A DNA stretch of 64,000 nt, taken from Diphasiastrum complanatum (taxonomy: Eukaryota > Streptophyta > Lycopodiopsida > Lycopodiales > Lycopodiaceae). Both the position numbers and the translations under genes were made by a program. Under the pieces are notes generated by a model. That model was given only the letters and a program-made list of their open reading frames with translations, was not told where the DNA came from and did no database searches. Each line of letters begins with the position of its first letter. Position 1 is the stretch's first letter. The stretch is from the NCBI GenBank assembly GCA_029204225.1, contig CM055108.1:22120326-22184325 (forward strand), given 5' to 3'. Positions 1 to 12,100 of this stretch are shown here, one piece after another.

Positions 1-1383
1 TCAAAGGGTATGCACAAAATAAAGGCATTGACTATGTAGAGACCTTTGCGCCGGTTTGTAAGTGGAATACTCTATGTCTACTTATTGCTTTAGCTTCACA
101 TTTTGGTTGGCCTTTGCATCAAACGGATGTGAAATTCGCTTTTCTAAATGGTGAGTTAGAAGAAGAAGTGTTCATGGATCAACCTGAAGGCTTTGTAACG
201 AAAGGATAGGAAAATAAAGTATGTCGCTTGAAGAAAGCGCTTTATGGTCTTAAACAACCACCATGTGCGTGGTATAGCAGAATTGATGCCTACTTTCGTT
301 CAAAGGGGAGGGTGAGAACACATTCTGATCCAAATCTATATGTCTTATGCTTTGATGGTATGGTTGCTTTGATTGCTCTTTATGTTGATGACTTGATTAT
401 TACAGAAAATAATAAAGAGATGATAGACATGATCAAGAAAAACCTCATGGAACAATTTGAGATGATTGATCTCAGCCTGATGCATTACTGCCTTGGAGTA
501 GAAGTGTGGCAAAAAGGACATGAAGTGGGTTTGGGTGAAGTATGTCAAAGAGTTGCTGCACAGGTTTAGGTTGCAGGATTGCAAACCAGTAAACACTCCT
601 ATTGAACCAGGTAAAAAGCTTTCTAAGCTTGATGAGTCACAGTCATTTGATGCTACGCTATTTAGACAATTAGTAGGGAGCTTGATTTACCTTACCACGA
701 CTAGACCAGATATATGCTATGATGTTGGTATTGTAAGTCAGTTTATGATAGCACCTACGGAAATGCATTGGAAGGTAGCTAAACGCATTTCGCGTTATGC
801 GAAAGGCACTTCAGAGTATGGCTTGATTTACAGAAAGCATGATGGTTTACCTGAGTTGTGTGGCTATGTGGATGCGGACTGGGGAGGTGACTATGATGAT
901 CGTAGATCCACCACAGGATATATATTCCAGTTTTGTGGTAATTGCTTTTCCTGGTCTAGTAAGAAACAAAGTACAATTGTTCTTTTCACCACAGAAGCAG
1001 AGTATAAGGCAATGTGTAGTGTTGCACAAGAAGCTATATGGTTGAGACAAATCTTGGAAGAAATTGGCATGAAGCAGAAAAATCCCACGACTTTACATAG
1101 CGACAGTCAGAGTGGCATTCAGCTAGCAAAGAATCCAGTGTTCCATGCAAGAACTAAACACATTGAGATTCAGTATCACTTCATACGTGAGAGGCTGTTG
1201 AGTCGTGAAATTCATGTTGTTCATTGTAGCACAGAAGAACAACTAGCTGATATTTTCACTAAGCCACTTACTGGAGAAAAGTTTGATAAATTTAGATCAA
1301 AGCTTTCTATACTTAAAGTTTGTTGACTTTAAAGCTATGTATATGACTGTATAAAAAGTGACTCTACTTTAAGGGAGAGAGTT
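1..1383 (+). mobile_element. Ty1/copia fossil: RT to RNase H end of pol
   Basis: The left edge enters a copia pol gene in its reverse transcriptase. Visible signs are the 'TDVKFAFLNGELEEEV' block, 'KKALYGLKQPP', 'YVDDLII', and the RNase H part with 'TKHIEIQYHFIRE' and 'ADIFTKPL'. Pol ends just after 1,320 and is followed by a purine-rich run near 1,368-1,382, a likely polypurine tract. The element is broken, with a few breaks, and its gag, protease and integrase lie outside the window if they exist. The order RT then RNase H with no integrase after it places it in Ty1/copia. Confidence 0.93.
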
Positions 1384-1384
1384 A

Positions 1385-1620
1385 GAATCACTGTGTTACT
1401 GTACTATGGGTCCTATCAGTGGATAAGGATCAATTGGCCTCGCCACGAGGCAAGTCGACGGGACACACGTCCCGCCAACGGCAACCTGGGTCATGCATGG
1501 GTTGCCTGAGTGAACAACTATATGTATAGTGTAATTTCATTTTGAGAAATACAATTGCTATGTGAGCTTGCTGAGGAGAGTGTTTTCTGTCTGTGTTACT
1601 GTGTAGCATGATCTGTGTTC
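1385..1620 (+). repeat. Probable 3' LTR remnant of the copia fossil
   Basis: This stretch follows the polypurine-like run after copia pol and precedes an unrelated gag fragment, so by position it should be the 3' LTR or part of it. I could not fix both ends: TG/CA borders and a target duplication are not evident. It contains three adjacent perfect stem-loops at 1,437-1,451, 1,459-1,474 and 1,480-1,506. Alternatively, it is the joint between two truncated elements. Confidence 0.45.
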
Positions 1621-1628
1621 CTGTGCAA

Positions 1629-2055
1629 AGCAAATTCTAAGTGGAAGTTCAAAATCAAAATGATCCTAATAGACAAGAATCTATAGGAGTTGGTGGACGA
1701 AACTCTTCCCAAACCAACGGATCCTGATCTCCTACACAATGGAAGATCAGAGATGGCAAAGCACTTGCCATGATCACCCTGAACCTGAGAGACTCTCTCA
1801 TTTCTCATGTAACTTCTTGTAAGACTTCTCATGAATCCTGGGAGATTCTTACCTCTCTATATGAAACACAAGATGTCTCAACAAAGCTCTTTCTCAAAAA
1901 GAGATTCTTCTCATTCAAGATGACTGAAATACATCTATCTATGATCACATTAACAATCTCAAAGCTTTAATGGATCAATTACCTACCATCGACTGTCCAA
2001 TCTCTGACAACGATGCAGTCATGACGTTACTTTCAGCATCTTATGAGACTTTTCT
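1629..2055 (+). mobile_element. Ty1/copia gag fragment (UBN2-type)
   Basis: Conceptual translation gives the copia Gag pattern: a 'KWKFKIKMILID' type start, a 'MITLNLRDSLISHV' block and a stretch ending in 'MDQLPTIDCPISDNDAVM'. These match the capsid-like UBN2 region. No nucleocapsid knuckle, protease or pol follows; the sequence becomes unrecognisable after about 2,055. It is a broken fragment of a different element from the pol piece to its left, since gag here lies downstream of an RNase H. Confidence 0.85.
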
Positions 2056-3818
2056 CATCGACGATCGTGAGCAGACCGTCATTGTTGTGTTTGTTATCTG
2101 CAAGAAATATGGTGTATTTCTGGAGGTGTTGCATGAAGGCCTAAAATTCCAACAATGGCACATGATTTTGCAAGTTTGTGGTACAAGCGTCTTCAAGAAA
2201 GCTTGTTGTAAGCCTTGCTTTTGTCATGTTCTATGGGGTGGGTGTGGGCTTCGTGTAAAAGTTACAGCAAATAAGGACCCTGAAACACTTGAAATGATGA
2301 GAGAAACAATAGATTATGATTCCATAAAGTTAGCACAAGTTGCACCATCAAAAACCATCAATAATCTATGCTTGAACCTCACTAAATGGCCCAAATCCTT
2401 GAAGAAGCCTTCACACGTGTGAAAGTACGGCCTCCCACAGTTTGATCACTGTACATCAGACCCACATTCAATCCTATAATGATTAGGAATCACAAGAACT
2501 CAAAGAATTATGAACATAGAGAGCAATTGCACCAATATGAGAGAAAAATCATGAAATTGCTTGATGCGAGAGATCATCCACTATATATACATGATCCACC
2601 ACGGTTTTGGGCAGGTATGAGTAGCCCTAAACCTATCCCTAATGCTAATTTTGGTGGATCTTTCATCCCTACCAGGTTAGGGTTGGAATCTTGGAGATCC
2701 CTCAACAATGTAAAAACTACCGAAAATAGCTCCTACTTTTTCTCTCTTGTATCTAAGCATGATTTGGCTTCATTCCAAAGGTTCTATCACTTAGGTCAAG
2801 TTGAGAACATCCTTATGAATGGAATCCTATGCTATTTGGTACGTGTGACAAGCCACATCATGACCATCTAACTATTTACAAGTCATATGACCAAAACTAG
2901 TCAAGCTAGAATTGTGAATTTTTAGCAGTTTGATCCGGCTTTAATCCAATGATGAGATATTTTGTAGCTTGTCATGATTTAACTTCACTGTAACAAGCAA
3001 GAAAAACTAGTAATGTTCATGCACAAGTGATGATATTCACAATGGAATGAGTTCATTTTAGAATGGGAAGGACACAATACATGTGATTCCATCTAAACTT
3101 AGAACCTTGGCTAACTTGACCATGGGGCTTTCACATTATTTTATTCTAAACTAATGTCCCTAGTATTTTTATTCTTAGTCTACAAGTTATACAAATTTGA
3201 TCATCGTGCTCATTGGGTTGGTGAGCTTATACAAGCAAGATGTCATTGCCCTCTCACTTATTTTGTCTAGTTGTACAGTAATTCACGGCAAGACCCAACA
3301 TTGACATCCCCATAAAGCAATCATGATGGTGCATAAATGCACTGGTCTCCAGTTTATCATTATCCTTTACATATTGACTTTGCTTATGTACTACTTATAG
3401 TGACATTTGATATAGTCTTGGTTGCATGTTATACAATTCATTCATGAGTACACATCACCGTGTTTTCATTCATCACTAGAAGCTTTGAGCAATAGAATTC
3501 TCATTCCATTGCCTTTATACAATGAGCTCATTATTAGAGATGAGATATCCTTTGCCCTTTTCCTTAACACGAGCATAATTTTCTCCCTATCATTGTAGAT
3601 CATGACATGCATAGAATAAAGGCAATACATTGCCTTTTCATCATTGGTTTGACAATATGATACTCTTGAGTTTATTTGACATACAAATTTTGGCAACCCA
3701 CCCTCCAATGCTTCAATGCCACATGGAAGTGGCTATTTCTAGCTTTTGTCATGGGGTTTCATTGCCATGTTTTTCTTGTCCTCTCTTGGCTTGCACATTG
3801 CATACAATATTCGTGCAA

Positions 3819-3820
<2 letters not shown>
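2056..3820. other. Unassigned intergenic DNA
   Basis: No recognisable protein, RNA gene or LTR structure. Open frames at 1,970-2,422 and 2,479-2,871 on the plus strand read through here, but neither resembles a known domain; the first starts inside copia gag. A G-box palindrome TCACACGTGTGA lies near 2,410. The same palindrome occurs at the ends of the LTRs at 58.7 and 61.75 kb, so part of this stretch may be decayed LTR sequence. Confidence 0.5.

Positions 3821-3873
<53 letters not shown>
3821..3873. repeat. (CT)n microsatellite
   Basis: About 26 uninterrupted CT dinucleotides. Frames across it translate to Ser-Leu or Arg-Glu runs and are artefacts, not genes. Confidence 0.98.
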
Positions 3874-3875
<2 letters not shown>

Positions 3876-4322
3876 GCCATTTCATTGTACACCTTTTTGT
3901 CTTTTTAATGGGTCGTAGAAGAAACTTGTTGCCAAAAAGGTTGGGAGAGCTAAAAATAGCTTCTCCTTTGGAGATACTTTGGAAAGCAGACGTCTCCATG
4001 TAGACCTCTCTCCGCATATGGTAGTTGTCAAGGTTTAAAACATATACGTGGCATGTTGTGGTTGGCTAGGAGGAGCCTGATTATAGGCCATAGTAGCCAG
4101 GCCTCAAAAATAAGTTTAATCTCAATTGTCCATTTGCAATTGCTACCCTAGGTATTCTTTGTTTAACAATTGGCTGCTATCTTGCAACAGGCTTGTTACC
4201 ACTAAAGCTAGCCTCCTCATGACATATACTTACTACTTTTATAACCTCAGTAGCACTATCAAGTGCAAGTTGAAATAAAAAAACACAAAAACAAAAAAAA
4301 AAAAAATTAGAATCATTCAAGG

Positions 4323-4370
<48 letters not shown>
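4323..4370. repeat. Compound (TC)n(AC)n microsatellite
   Basis: Thirteen TC units pass directly into eleven AC units. A 13-base A run lies upstream near 4,296-4,309. Confidence 0.97.
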
Positions 4371-4460
4371 CTCATCTACTTAGGGAGGGGTGATCTAGGA
4401 AAGGTAAGGTGTTAAGTAATGGTAGATTATAAAATTTAGAAACTAAAAGCGCTTTCTTAG

Positions 4461-4485
4461 CCCCCGCCCCCCCCCCCCCCCCCCC
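4461..4485. repeat. Poly-C tract with one G interruption
   Basis: Five C, one G and nineteen C. Such tracts are rare in an AT-rich plant genome. Slippage makes the exact length unreliable in any assembly. Confidence 0.95.
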
Positions 4486-6857
4486 TCAACGATGACGTGA
4501 ATAATATACAAATCCCTGCTTTTTCCGGAGATTCAAAAAAGTTATTTGACACAAAAAGAAAAAAAAATTAAATTGTTTATTATTATTTTTGCCAACTCAT
4601 TTTTTAGCATCGAAATTTCAGTAAATGGAAAATAAAAATTAAATAAACTCTAGTAAAAAGACCTCACGACAGCGACATCTCGTCGTTGTACGGAACGAAA
4701 GAAGTACGGGGCGCGTGTACGATACGGAAAAAGTGGATTGTACGGGGCGCAAATTATTGACGAAATATTTGCGATCCAACACAAAAGAAGAAGATGGAGC
4801 AAAAGAAGCGACCATCTAGATCTATCGATCGATTGAGAGAGAGAAGGAAGCTGTGGCTTGTCATTATCGCAAGCTTGCGAGAACTACAGATTGATGGATT
4901 GATGTTGTTCAACCACGCAGAATTTAATAATGTTGAAGTATTATTTTATGGAAAGGTGGGAACAGGGGAAGGAAACCTGGCTGAGATGTAGTAGTTGTTA
5001 AGAAAGGCTTGGAAAATCAGGAAAAAGTTAAGCAGACAGCATCGGAGGGCGCTTTTTCTTTTTTGCACGATCGTGAGCTTCATTTTGCGACCACATTCTG
5101 CGCTCGGTTTGCAGGTATTAGTTTCAGTTTTTATTTGCCGGGATTGGTAGGATATACCCTAGGTGAAGGCTTTGTTTATCGTAGTAAAAGTGTTTTCATT
5201 TTGGTTGTCTTTGATATCATGTAGGTTTTGTTCTTCATTTTAGAGACAGAATCGGCGTGATATACTTCCTCAATTGTTGTGCATCTCTCTTCTTTCTCTC
5301 CTCTCTTGTCAGAGCTCATAAATATGACTAATATGCTTTCAAAGTAGCGCATTTTATTTGTCTCGCCATATTAGTTTCAATTGTCGTTGACTCTAAGCCA
5401 CGGCACACTAGGAAGCTCTGATAAACCCGACTTCAAGATTCGTTATAAGGTGATATGTGTATGTGCCTAAAAATCGAGAAGAATTTGGACGATCGCTGGA
5501 TGAAGTATTTACAACTAGCGGCCCCCCTCCCCAGTGTGCTTGTTTACTTTGTATTGCAGGTATCACCCTTCAAAGTCCTTAGTTATGAACGCACATCACA
5601 GACATGGCATCACATCAAGAATAGTAGACACTAACATGCTGATTACTTAATAATATCCTACAAAGATTACCATTCAATAAACATGACACTGGTTCATAGT
5701 TGCCACTGTACGTGTACCTGCGACAAATGCCTAGCTGCCGGTACAGGCTCAAGACTGTAGTGGGGCACAGGGATTAAACTCCGCTACTCCTGACCTACAT
5801 CAGATTCTCATCCACGTAACACCAACCTACCAGTGTTGCATTTATGAAGTTGAAAGTGCTTAAGCTATTACTAAAGCTTTATTCCATGTTCCGAAAACAT
5901 TTTTAGAAATCGCATATGTTTGAGTGGATGCAACAAATTTTGGCATGCCTCAAAGTACTCGTACTTTCGTACCAAAGTACGGTGGCAACATTGACATGAT
6001 GTGCATGGCTAAGCCTCTCCACAAAGACACTCATAGAGATCAGAATTATAAGCCATAGGATGACTAGTAGATATCCTATTTATATTAGAGCGGAGGCAAC
6101 TTAAGATAGGAAGCCAATGCTGAGATGAGGATAAAATTCCCCAATCTATAACAGCTAAATGCACTCAGGGCCCAGAAGGCATTTGTTGGGTTCAATAAAA
6201 GAGCACTGATGCCGGCACCGGTAATAGGCCCAATAATGTTAAAATGTCTTCGATAGCAAGTCTACGTGAATGCCAAAAAGTGAGAGACCTTGATAAAGCA
6301 GCTAGAATTATTTTAGGTATTGAGTCTAACCTCAGCTGTTGGTCAGTTGTCAAATGCAAGCTTCACAAAATTTGTCGCAATGCTGAGGGTAATTGCACTC
6401 ACGCTCAATCTCTTGATCAAGCAGCTTTTAGAAACATTTATGAAAGACCCCAAGTCATTTCTTGTAACAATTTGTTCAGACAGAAGTACTCCAAGTTCTT
6501 CTGACTGGCAGTTATATGCCATAATGACAATTGACAGTGAGGGAGTTAATTAGTTAGATGATTGACAAATTGAGAGGTAGTTCTTTAATTTGACAACCCA
6601 CAGCATTATATAATGTGGATGGTCAGCCAATGCACTTGTTGCAAGCATGCTCATCTAAAAAGATACTTTTTCTAGTCTGAGGTTGGGTAAAGTTCTATAT
6701 GAGAAATCAGATCTCATTTTATTAATATGCATCGTGCTTTAGTTGTATATCGATGAACGCCCATGTTATCATGGTCGCATTTGCTGCATGTGCTTGTAAA
6801 AAGTAAGTATGAAAGAGGAACGAAGGCTTTCTTATATGCTGAGGTATTTTCTTTCAG
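4486..6857 (+). promoter_or_regulatory. Probable promoter and 5' UTR (with intron) of the Agenet gene
   Basis: There is no recognisable coding gene for 2.4 kb upstream of the host gene start. The 4,640-4,790 part is locally richer in CpG, with the repeated word GTACGGGGCGC, and could be the core promoter or first exon. A 3' splice site (TTTTCTTTCAG, AG at 6,856-6,857) lies 23 nt before the ATG and implies an intron in the 5' UTR. Short frames at 4,794-4,991 and 5,009-5,224 could be upstream ORFs but show no known domain. The transcription start and the 5' UTR donor are not determined. Confidence 0.45.
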
Positions 6858-6880
6858 GAATGCTCTAGAAGCAAGCTGCC

Positions 6881-9182
6881 ATGGAAATATGTACCTCAGA
6901 GTTTGAAGATGAACAAATAATGCTGAATTCAGAAAAGCACTTTGAAGCATCTTCAACAATGGCTGATTATTTCCATGGAGAGAATGTTGGATACGACTTC
7001 GATTTGGAATCTTTGGAAAAAAGTTTGAAATTCACCCCAAATGTATGCAAGAATGACCTATCTCACATTTACAAGGCAGACCAGAATGTGACCGTTGCAA
7101 GTGCTTCCTTCCGAAAAACCAGCAAGCTGGAGTCATCCCTGGCTGTACCTGCTATTGATGAAGACAAGCAGGCAGTAAATGAGGATGGACAGGCATCTTA
7201 TGAGAAGAGAGATGGGAAATGCCATGCTTCTAGTGGTGTTTCCAAGCCTAGTAATATCGATTTCCAACATCAGAGTGATGCAACTGTTGGGCTCACTGTG
7301 TCTGTTATTTCTGGAGCAGCTGAAACAGGAATGCCTTTAGGGAATTCTGGTATTGAAAGCAGTAGCCAGGTGTTCTTATTAGAGAAAGATTCAGATTCTG
7401 ACTTGGAACTTACAGCCAAGGGGGGGAATTTGCTCAAGGGAAAATCTTATAATTCAGAAACAGCTTCCGTTGGACTAAGTGAAGATGTAAGGTGCAGTTC
7501 CAGACAATACTACGAGATTAGCCAACATGTAGGTGAACCAGATACTATTATGCAAGCTTATTCTCATTTTCATTACAGTAGAGAATCTAGCTTAAGATCC
7601 CATAGTCTAGGACCAGCTGATCACAAAGACAATCAGGATTATCGTGTTGATAGATTGAGTGAATCAGATATCAATGAAGAATCTTTAATTGAAATGGAAA
7701 GACATGATAGCTATCAGTTTTTTATCTCCCCAACTGCTGAACTTGAGTTTCCTTCCTGCACAACTGATATCGCAGAAGCTAAGCCAGGACAAAACTTCAT
7801 ACAGCATCCAAGCTCTCTTGAAGAACTTATTTGGGGTTCTAGGTCATTGTCACCTACTGGTTCCAAAAAAATAGACACGGGGAGAAATGAAGATTCAAAC
7901 ATGGTGCATCGTCTTACAAAATCCATTTCTGAAGATGAGGATTCTGAATTGCTTACAGATTCAAAGGAGGGCAGTAAGGTATTACCTTCAGACTGCATAG
8001 TTTTAACTTCTTGTGATCAAGAACGAAAAACTGGTGAGGATGGTGCGGTGTCAGTTTCAGAAAACATTAATTTAACTTCTTATGATCAAGAAGGATCATC
8101 TTCTCATATTGCAGTTACATCAGGTTTGACTGTTGAGTTTAATACCCAAGAACATAGAGGTAACAGGCATTCAGAAGTTTTGAATGCACATTTGCAATTT
8201 GCAGATTCATGCCTTACATTCAGTGGTGGCTCTGTGACTGTTGAGCTTGGTGCAGTTGGTGAAGGAATGCACCTTGTCCAACTAGAAAGTCCTGGAAGGA
8301 TGAGTTTTCAGGCTGAGGCTCTCAGCCTTCCCACTGCTTCACAGTCTTTTGTAGGTCGTCACTTTACTGCCGATGTACTGACGGAAGATCAGGAAAGTGT
8401 TGCGCAGGTTGCTAAAGTCAATGCCGCAGACTTTGTAGAGAAGAGTTACACAGTAGACGTCCAGCTCCATAGTGTTAAAGGAGCTGATTCATTGCAAGGT
8501 GTTACTGAAACATCGAATCATGTACGTTTTTGCACTGTTTCTCAGCAATTAGTTAGAATGCTAGATAAATCCCAACAGAAGCCCTGTCTGGAAGCTGGAG
8601 GTGAAAGTACAGGCTTTCCACTTGTCAAAGGAAAAAGGATTGAATTAGGAAATCTGTCAGTGGAGCCGCTTGGTGCAAGACTTCATCGAGATAAGGATGA
8701 AAGTCAGGCAGTACATGATCTACCTGAAGTGAGAGAAGAAGGCTTAAATGTATCGGGTGAAGTGGACAAATCAGACATTGTTCAGGTCACAGCTATTCAG
8801 TTGTTGGCTGATGTATCACCCACTCATGATATTCCTTCTATAACAGATAAAGGTTCTTCGCAGCAGGAAGTCAAGTCTACAAGCAAGTCAACTGAAATCA
8901 GTGTTATGGAGCATGACAAGGAACTGCTTAAAAATTATGTATTGCAGAGTAACTGGTCTGGCAAGAATGAAAGGACAGAATGCAGAAATGAGGGCTGTGT
9001 GTTGAATGTATATGAATCAGCTGCAACTGGTCCTAAAGGAGAAAAGGAGCAACTAGGAGTTGGTGTTATGAAAGATTCGTTTGATAATATCAAGAACACA
9101 GCCATGCTAAATGACACTCTAAAACTGCCGCAAGATTTATGTGCCCCAGTTGCTTGTTCTACAACTATCAACATCAATAAGG
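6881..9182 (+). CDS. Agenet gene, coding exon 1
   Basis: Encodes residues 1-767 plus one base. The ATG has a GCC before it and a G after it, a favourable plant context. A second in-frame Met at residue 27 begins 'MADYFHGENVGYDFD' and could be an alternative start. The product is serine- and acid-rich with no folded domain that I recognise. The donor is AAGG|GTAACT at 9,183; reading on without splicing meets a stop at once. Confidence 0.9.
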
Positions 9183-12100
9183 GTAACTATTGCATTTTCA
9201 TCTAGACAAGTTAAAGTAGAGGCATTTTGGCCACTTGGCCACGACTTTACTTGCAACTATAAGTCTAGTGATGTTGACATCATGATGTCAAAATCTAGTT
9301 TGGGTGTAACTTGCTGCACATTTTTTGGAGCACATGAAAGCAGCACTTGTTCTTAAAGTTCAGTGTCACTTTTCACTCAGATTGCCTGATAAGGGTATAA
9401 GTAAATAGGGATCCTCAGTTAGTAGTATTGAAAATCTACAGAAAAGAATCAATTTTTTAAGATATTTCGATTTGACAAATCCTTTCCTTGTGCTGCGTGC
9501 AGATTTAGCTACTCAGGGGAATATGATCTTGGAAAGTGCAGGTGGAAGTACAAGACTTCAAGATGAGGGATCCCTTACGGAGAGCTCGCTTACTACTGAA
9601 ACCTTTATGTTGCATCCCACTGAGATTCATTTGACCGATGTTAAAGAGAAAATGAAATCCAATCAGCAGTTGGATAGAGAAAGTCTAAATCAGAAAGCTA
9701 ACGTTGCAAATGGTACTGAGGGTGATCCTCTTGTTATAGATGATAATGTAATGCTAGCTGAAAATGAACTGCATGTAGCATTAGAAATACCCTTTTTAGA
9801 AACCCAAACCAATCTGAAAACTTCCGCTGATTTGGAAACTAGTACCTCTATGGACTGTGGTCTAAGGACTGACAGAGAGATAGGAAAGAAAAGCTGTCAT
9901 ACTTGTCCCGAGTTCTCAGCTGAGTACAAAGGTCGTGTACCTGCTTCCCTTGAAGAAAAAAATGCTATTTCTGACATTGGTCCTTTTCGGTCTGACAATA
10001 TACATAACCACATTATCAATCAAAACGAAGAGGTACTCAATACCAAAGAACAGGGATATTGTAAACTTGTGGGAAGTTTTGAAACGGGCACAAAACTTTT
10101 AGAAGATATGTCTGTAATGCAACGTAATGAAGGTGGTGAAGTGGGCACAAAACTATCAACAGACGTGTCTGTAATCCAATGTAATGATGATACCCTGCAA
10201 CCTTCTCACCCTGAGAACGATTCTTTCTCAGGACTTGATGGTCCTTCAGCAGATATTACAGAATTGAACCAGACATATGAATCTCGAATGTCCCAAGCTG
10301 TTCGATCTCTTGAGAGCTCAAGAGATGAGACAGTCCCGTCCCTTGAAGTGTCAACGCAAAGCTCAAACAGTCCACAAGTCTCTACAAATAATGAAGTACA
10401 AATATTCCAGCATAAAGCATCTGCTTGCTTGGATTCGAGTTCATGTATCTTTCCACTTAAAGCTAGCAGGAAGCCAACTTCTTTGTCTGACATCAAGGAA
10501 GCCTTCAACACTCACCAGCCTGTGACCGAGATGCAAAAAGTGCAGCTACACTCCCAAATTCGTGTGTATGGTGCTTTACTGTGAGTTCAAACTACAGGTT
10601 TTTAAAACTTTTTGGTTCAACCTTGCAAAAACTTCCATTTGGTAATGGTTATGGGCCGCAGAAAGTTTGCACTTTTAATGAAAATTTTTAATGTAGTCTC
10701 TCTGGATGTTTCAGCCAAGGAATTCTACCCGAGGAATCACACATGGTTGGTGCGTTTGCAGACAATTTACCAGGTTTCTGCTTGTTTCTGCTTTTTAACT
10801 CAATTCACAGTAAGAATGAATGCATGCTACATAGATCTGGCTTGAGGTACTTCTACTCAAACCCCTGGACTATAATACGGTTGGTTTACATTCTTATGCA
10901 CATTTCTCTTTTCCATCTGCATTGCTCTTCCAAGTACAAATGTCTTATATGATTGTTGTCGCAGCTGATTGTGACAGCACGTCATTGCATCAACTCTGTG
11001 GTCTTATGTGTATGATGATGGAACAGGTCTAAATAGACGGGGAAAGCACAACGTGAATTGGGAAAGGAGTCTATGGGGAAAAGCTTGGCAAAAAGCAGCA
11101 ACTAAAACTCGGGAGATAAAGTCAAACACCAAAATTTGTCCCTCTGAGCATTCATCCACCAGCACTATGCCAGCCATTTCCTTGAATACATTTGTTTTAC
11201 CAACAAGAATAGGGAAAACAACCTCAAAGGCAACTCATTCTATAGGGAGTACACAACCAGTAGTAGATTTGACCCTCCAATCTGCCATCACTTCAACAGT
11301 TGGAAGTATGAGACCAAAAAATGTGGTCTCAATGAGTGCCATTGATAATATTGGGCTTGGTATTGGCTTGGCCCCAACTATTGGCTGTAAACCAAGGTCA
11401 TCCACATCAACATTGAGCTCATTAGTTTCAGCAGCGACAACAATAAATGGCTCATTCCTTCGAGTGGCCACCATGGAAAGCCTACGGCCTCCTTTGACAC
11501 CTTGGCGATTTTCGGCTGTTCCATATGTTGCAGAGTCTCATATAATGAATTTCCCTTCGCTAGTAGGTTCTGGATCATGTTGGGTTTCATCTTCTTACTC
11601 TAGCACTGCAACTCCACCTATTGAACCGACGAGTGCCACTTTACACCCTGGTTTTTTGTACACATTTACCCAGGCAATCAAGGATGCTCCTCCTCATATT
11701 GGGATTACAAATTCAGAACTGATGCTTTCTATGCCTTCTAATTTTGAGCATGTTACTAGCACATTGATCACCAACAAAGGAAAAGTCAGCAAGGGTGCAC
11801 AAACCCAAAGTAACAGACTTAGTGAATCAAAATCAAGGAGAAACAAGAGACGTGGTTCTGAACCCTCATCTACTGCCGAAATGTTGGACTCTTGGGAAAC
11901 TTTTGCGACTGTTCAAGGGATGGTTGAAATGGCCCCTCATGTTGATCCTCCAAAGTTGTCATCTGAAATAGCATGTACTAAACGTGCCGGTGCCTCTCAA
12001 GATCTGGGTTTGGCAGGAAAACCACTGAAATTGTCATCAGTAACACGTGGAAAAACTCCTCTTTTCAAAGTGTCCCGTGTACCTGAGAAGGAAATCAAGC

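Noticed and set aside
2479-2871. A 130-codon gene
   Set aside because: No recognised domain, no splice or promoter evidence, composition like the surroundings.
3630-4017. Open frames on both strands across the CT repeat
   Set aside because: They exist only because dinucleotide repeats lack stops; the product is Ser-Leu or Arg-Glu runs without a domain.
4794-4991. A small host gene or first coding exon upstream of the Agenet gene
   Set aside because: No domain, no splice joint in phase, and an in-frame stop just before the main ATG excludes it as an N-terminal exon.
5960-5981. Hairpin CGTACTTT/AAAGTACG as a regulatory site
   Set aside because: A single 8-bp-arm palindrome in AT-rich DNA is expected by chance and has no second copy nearby.
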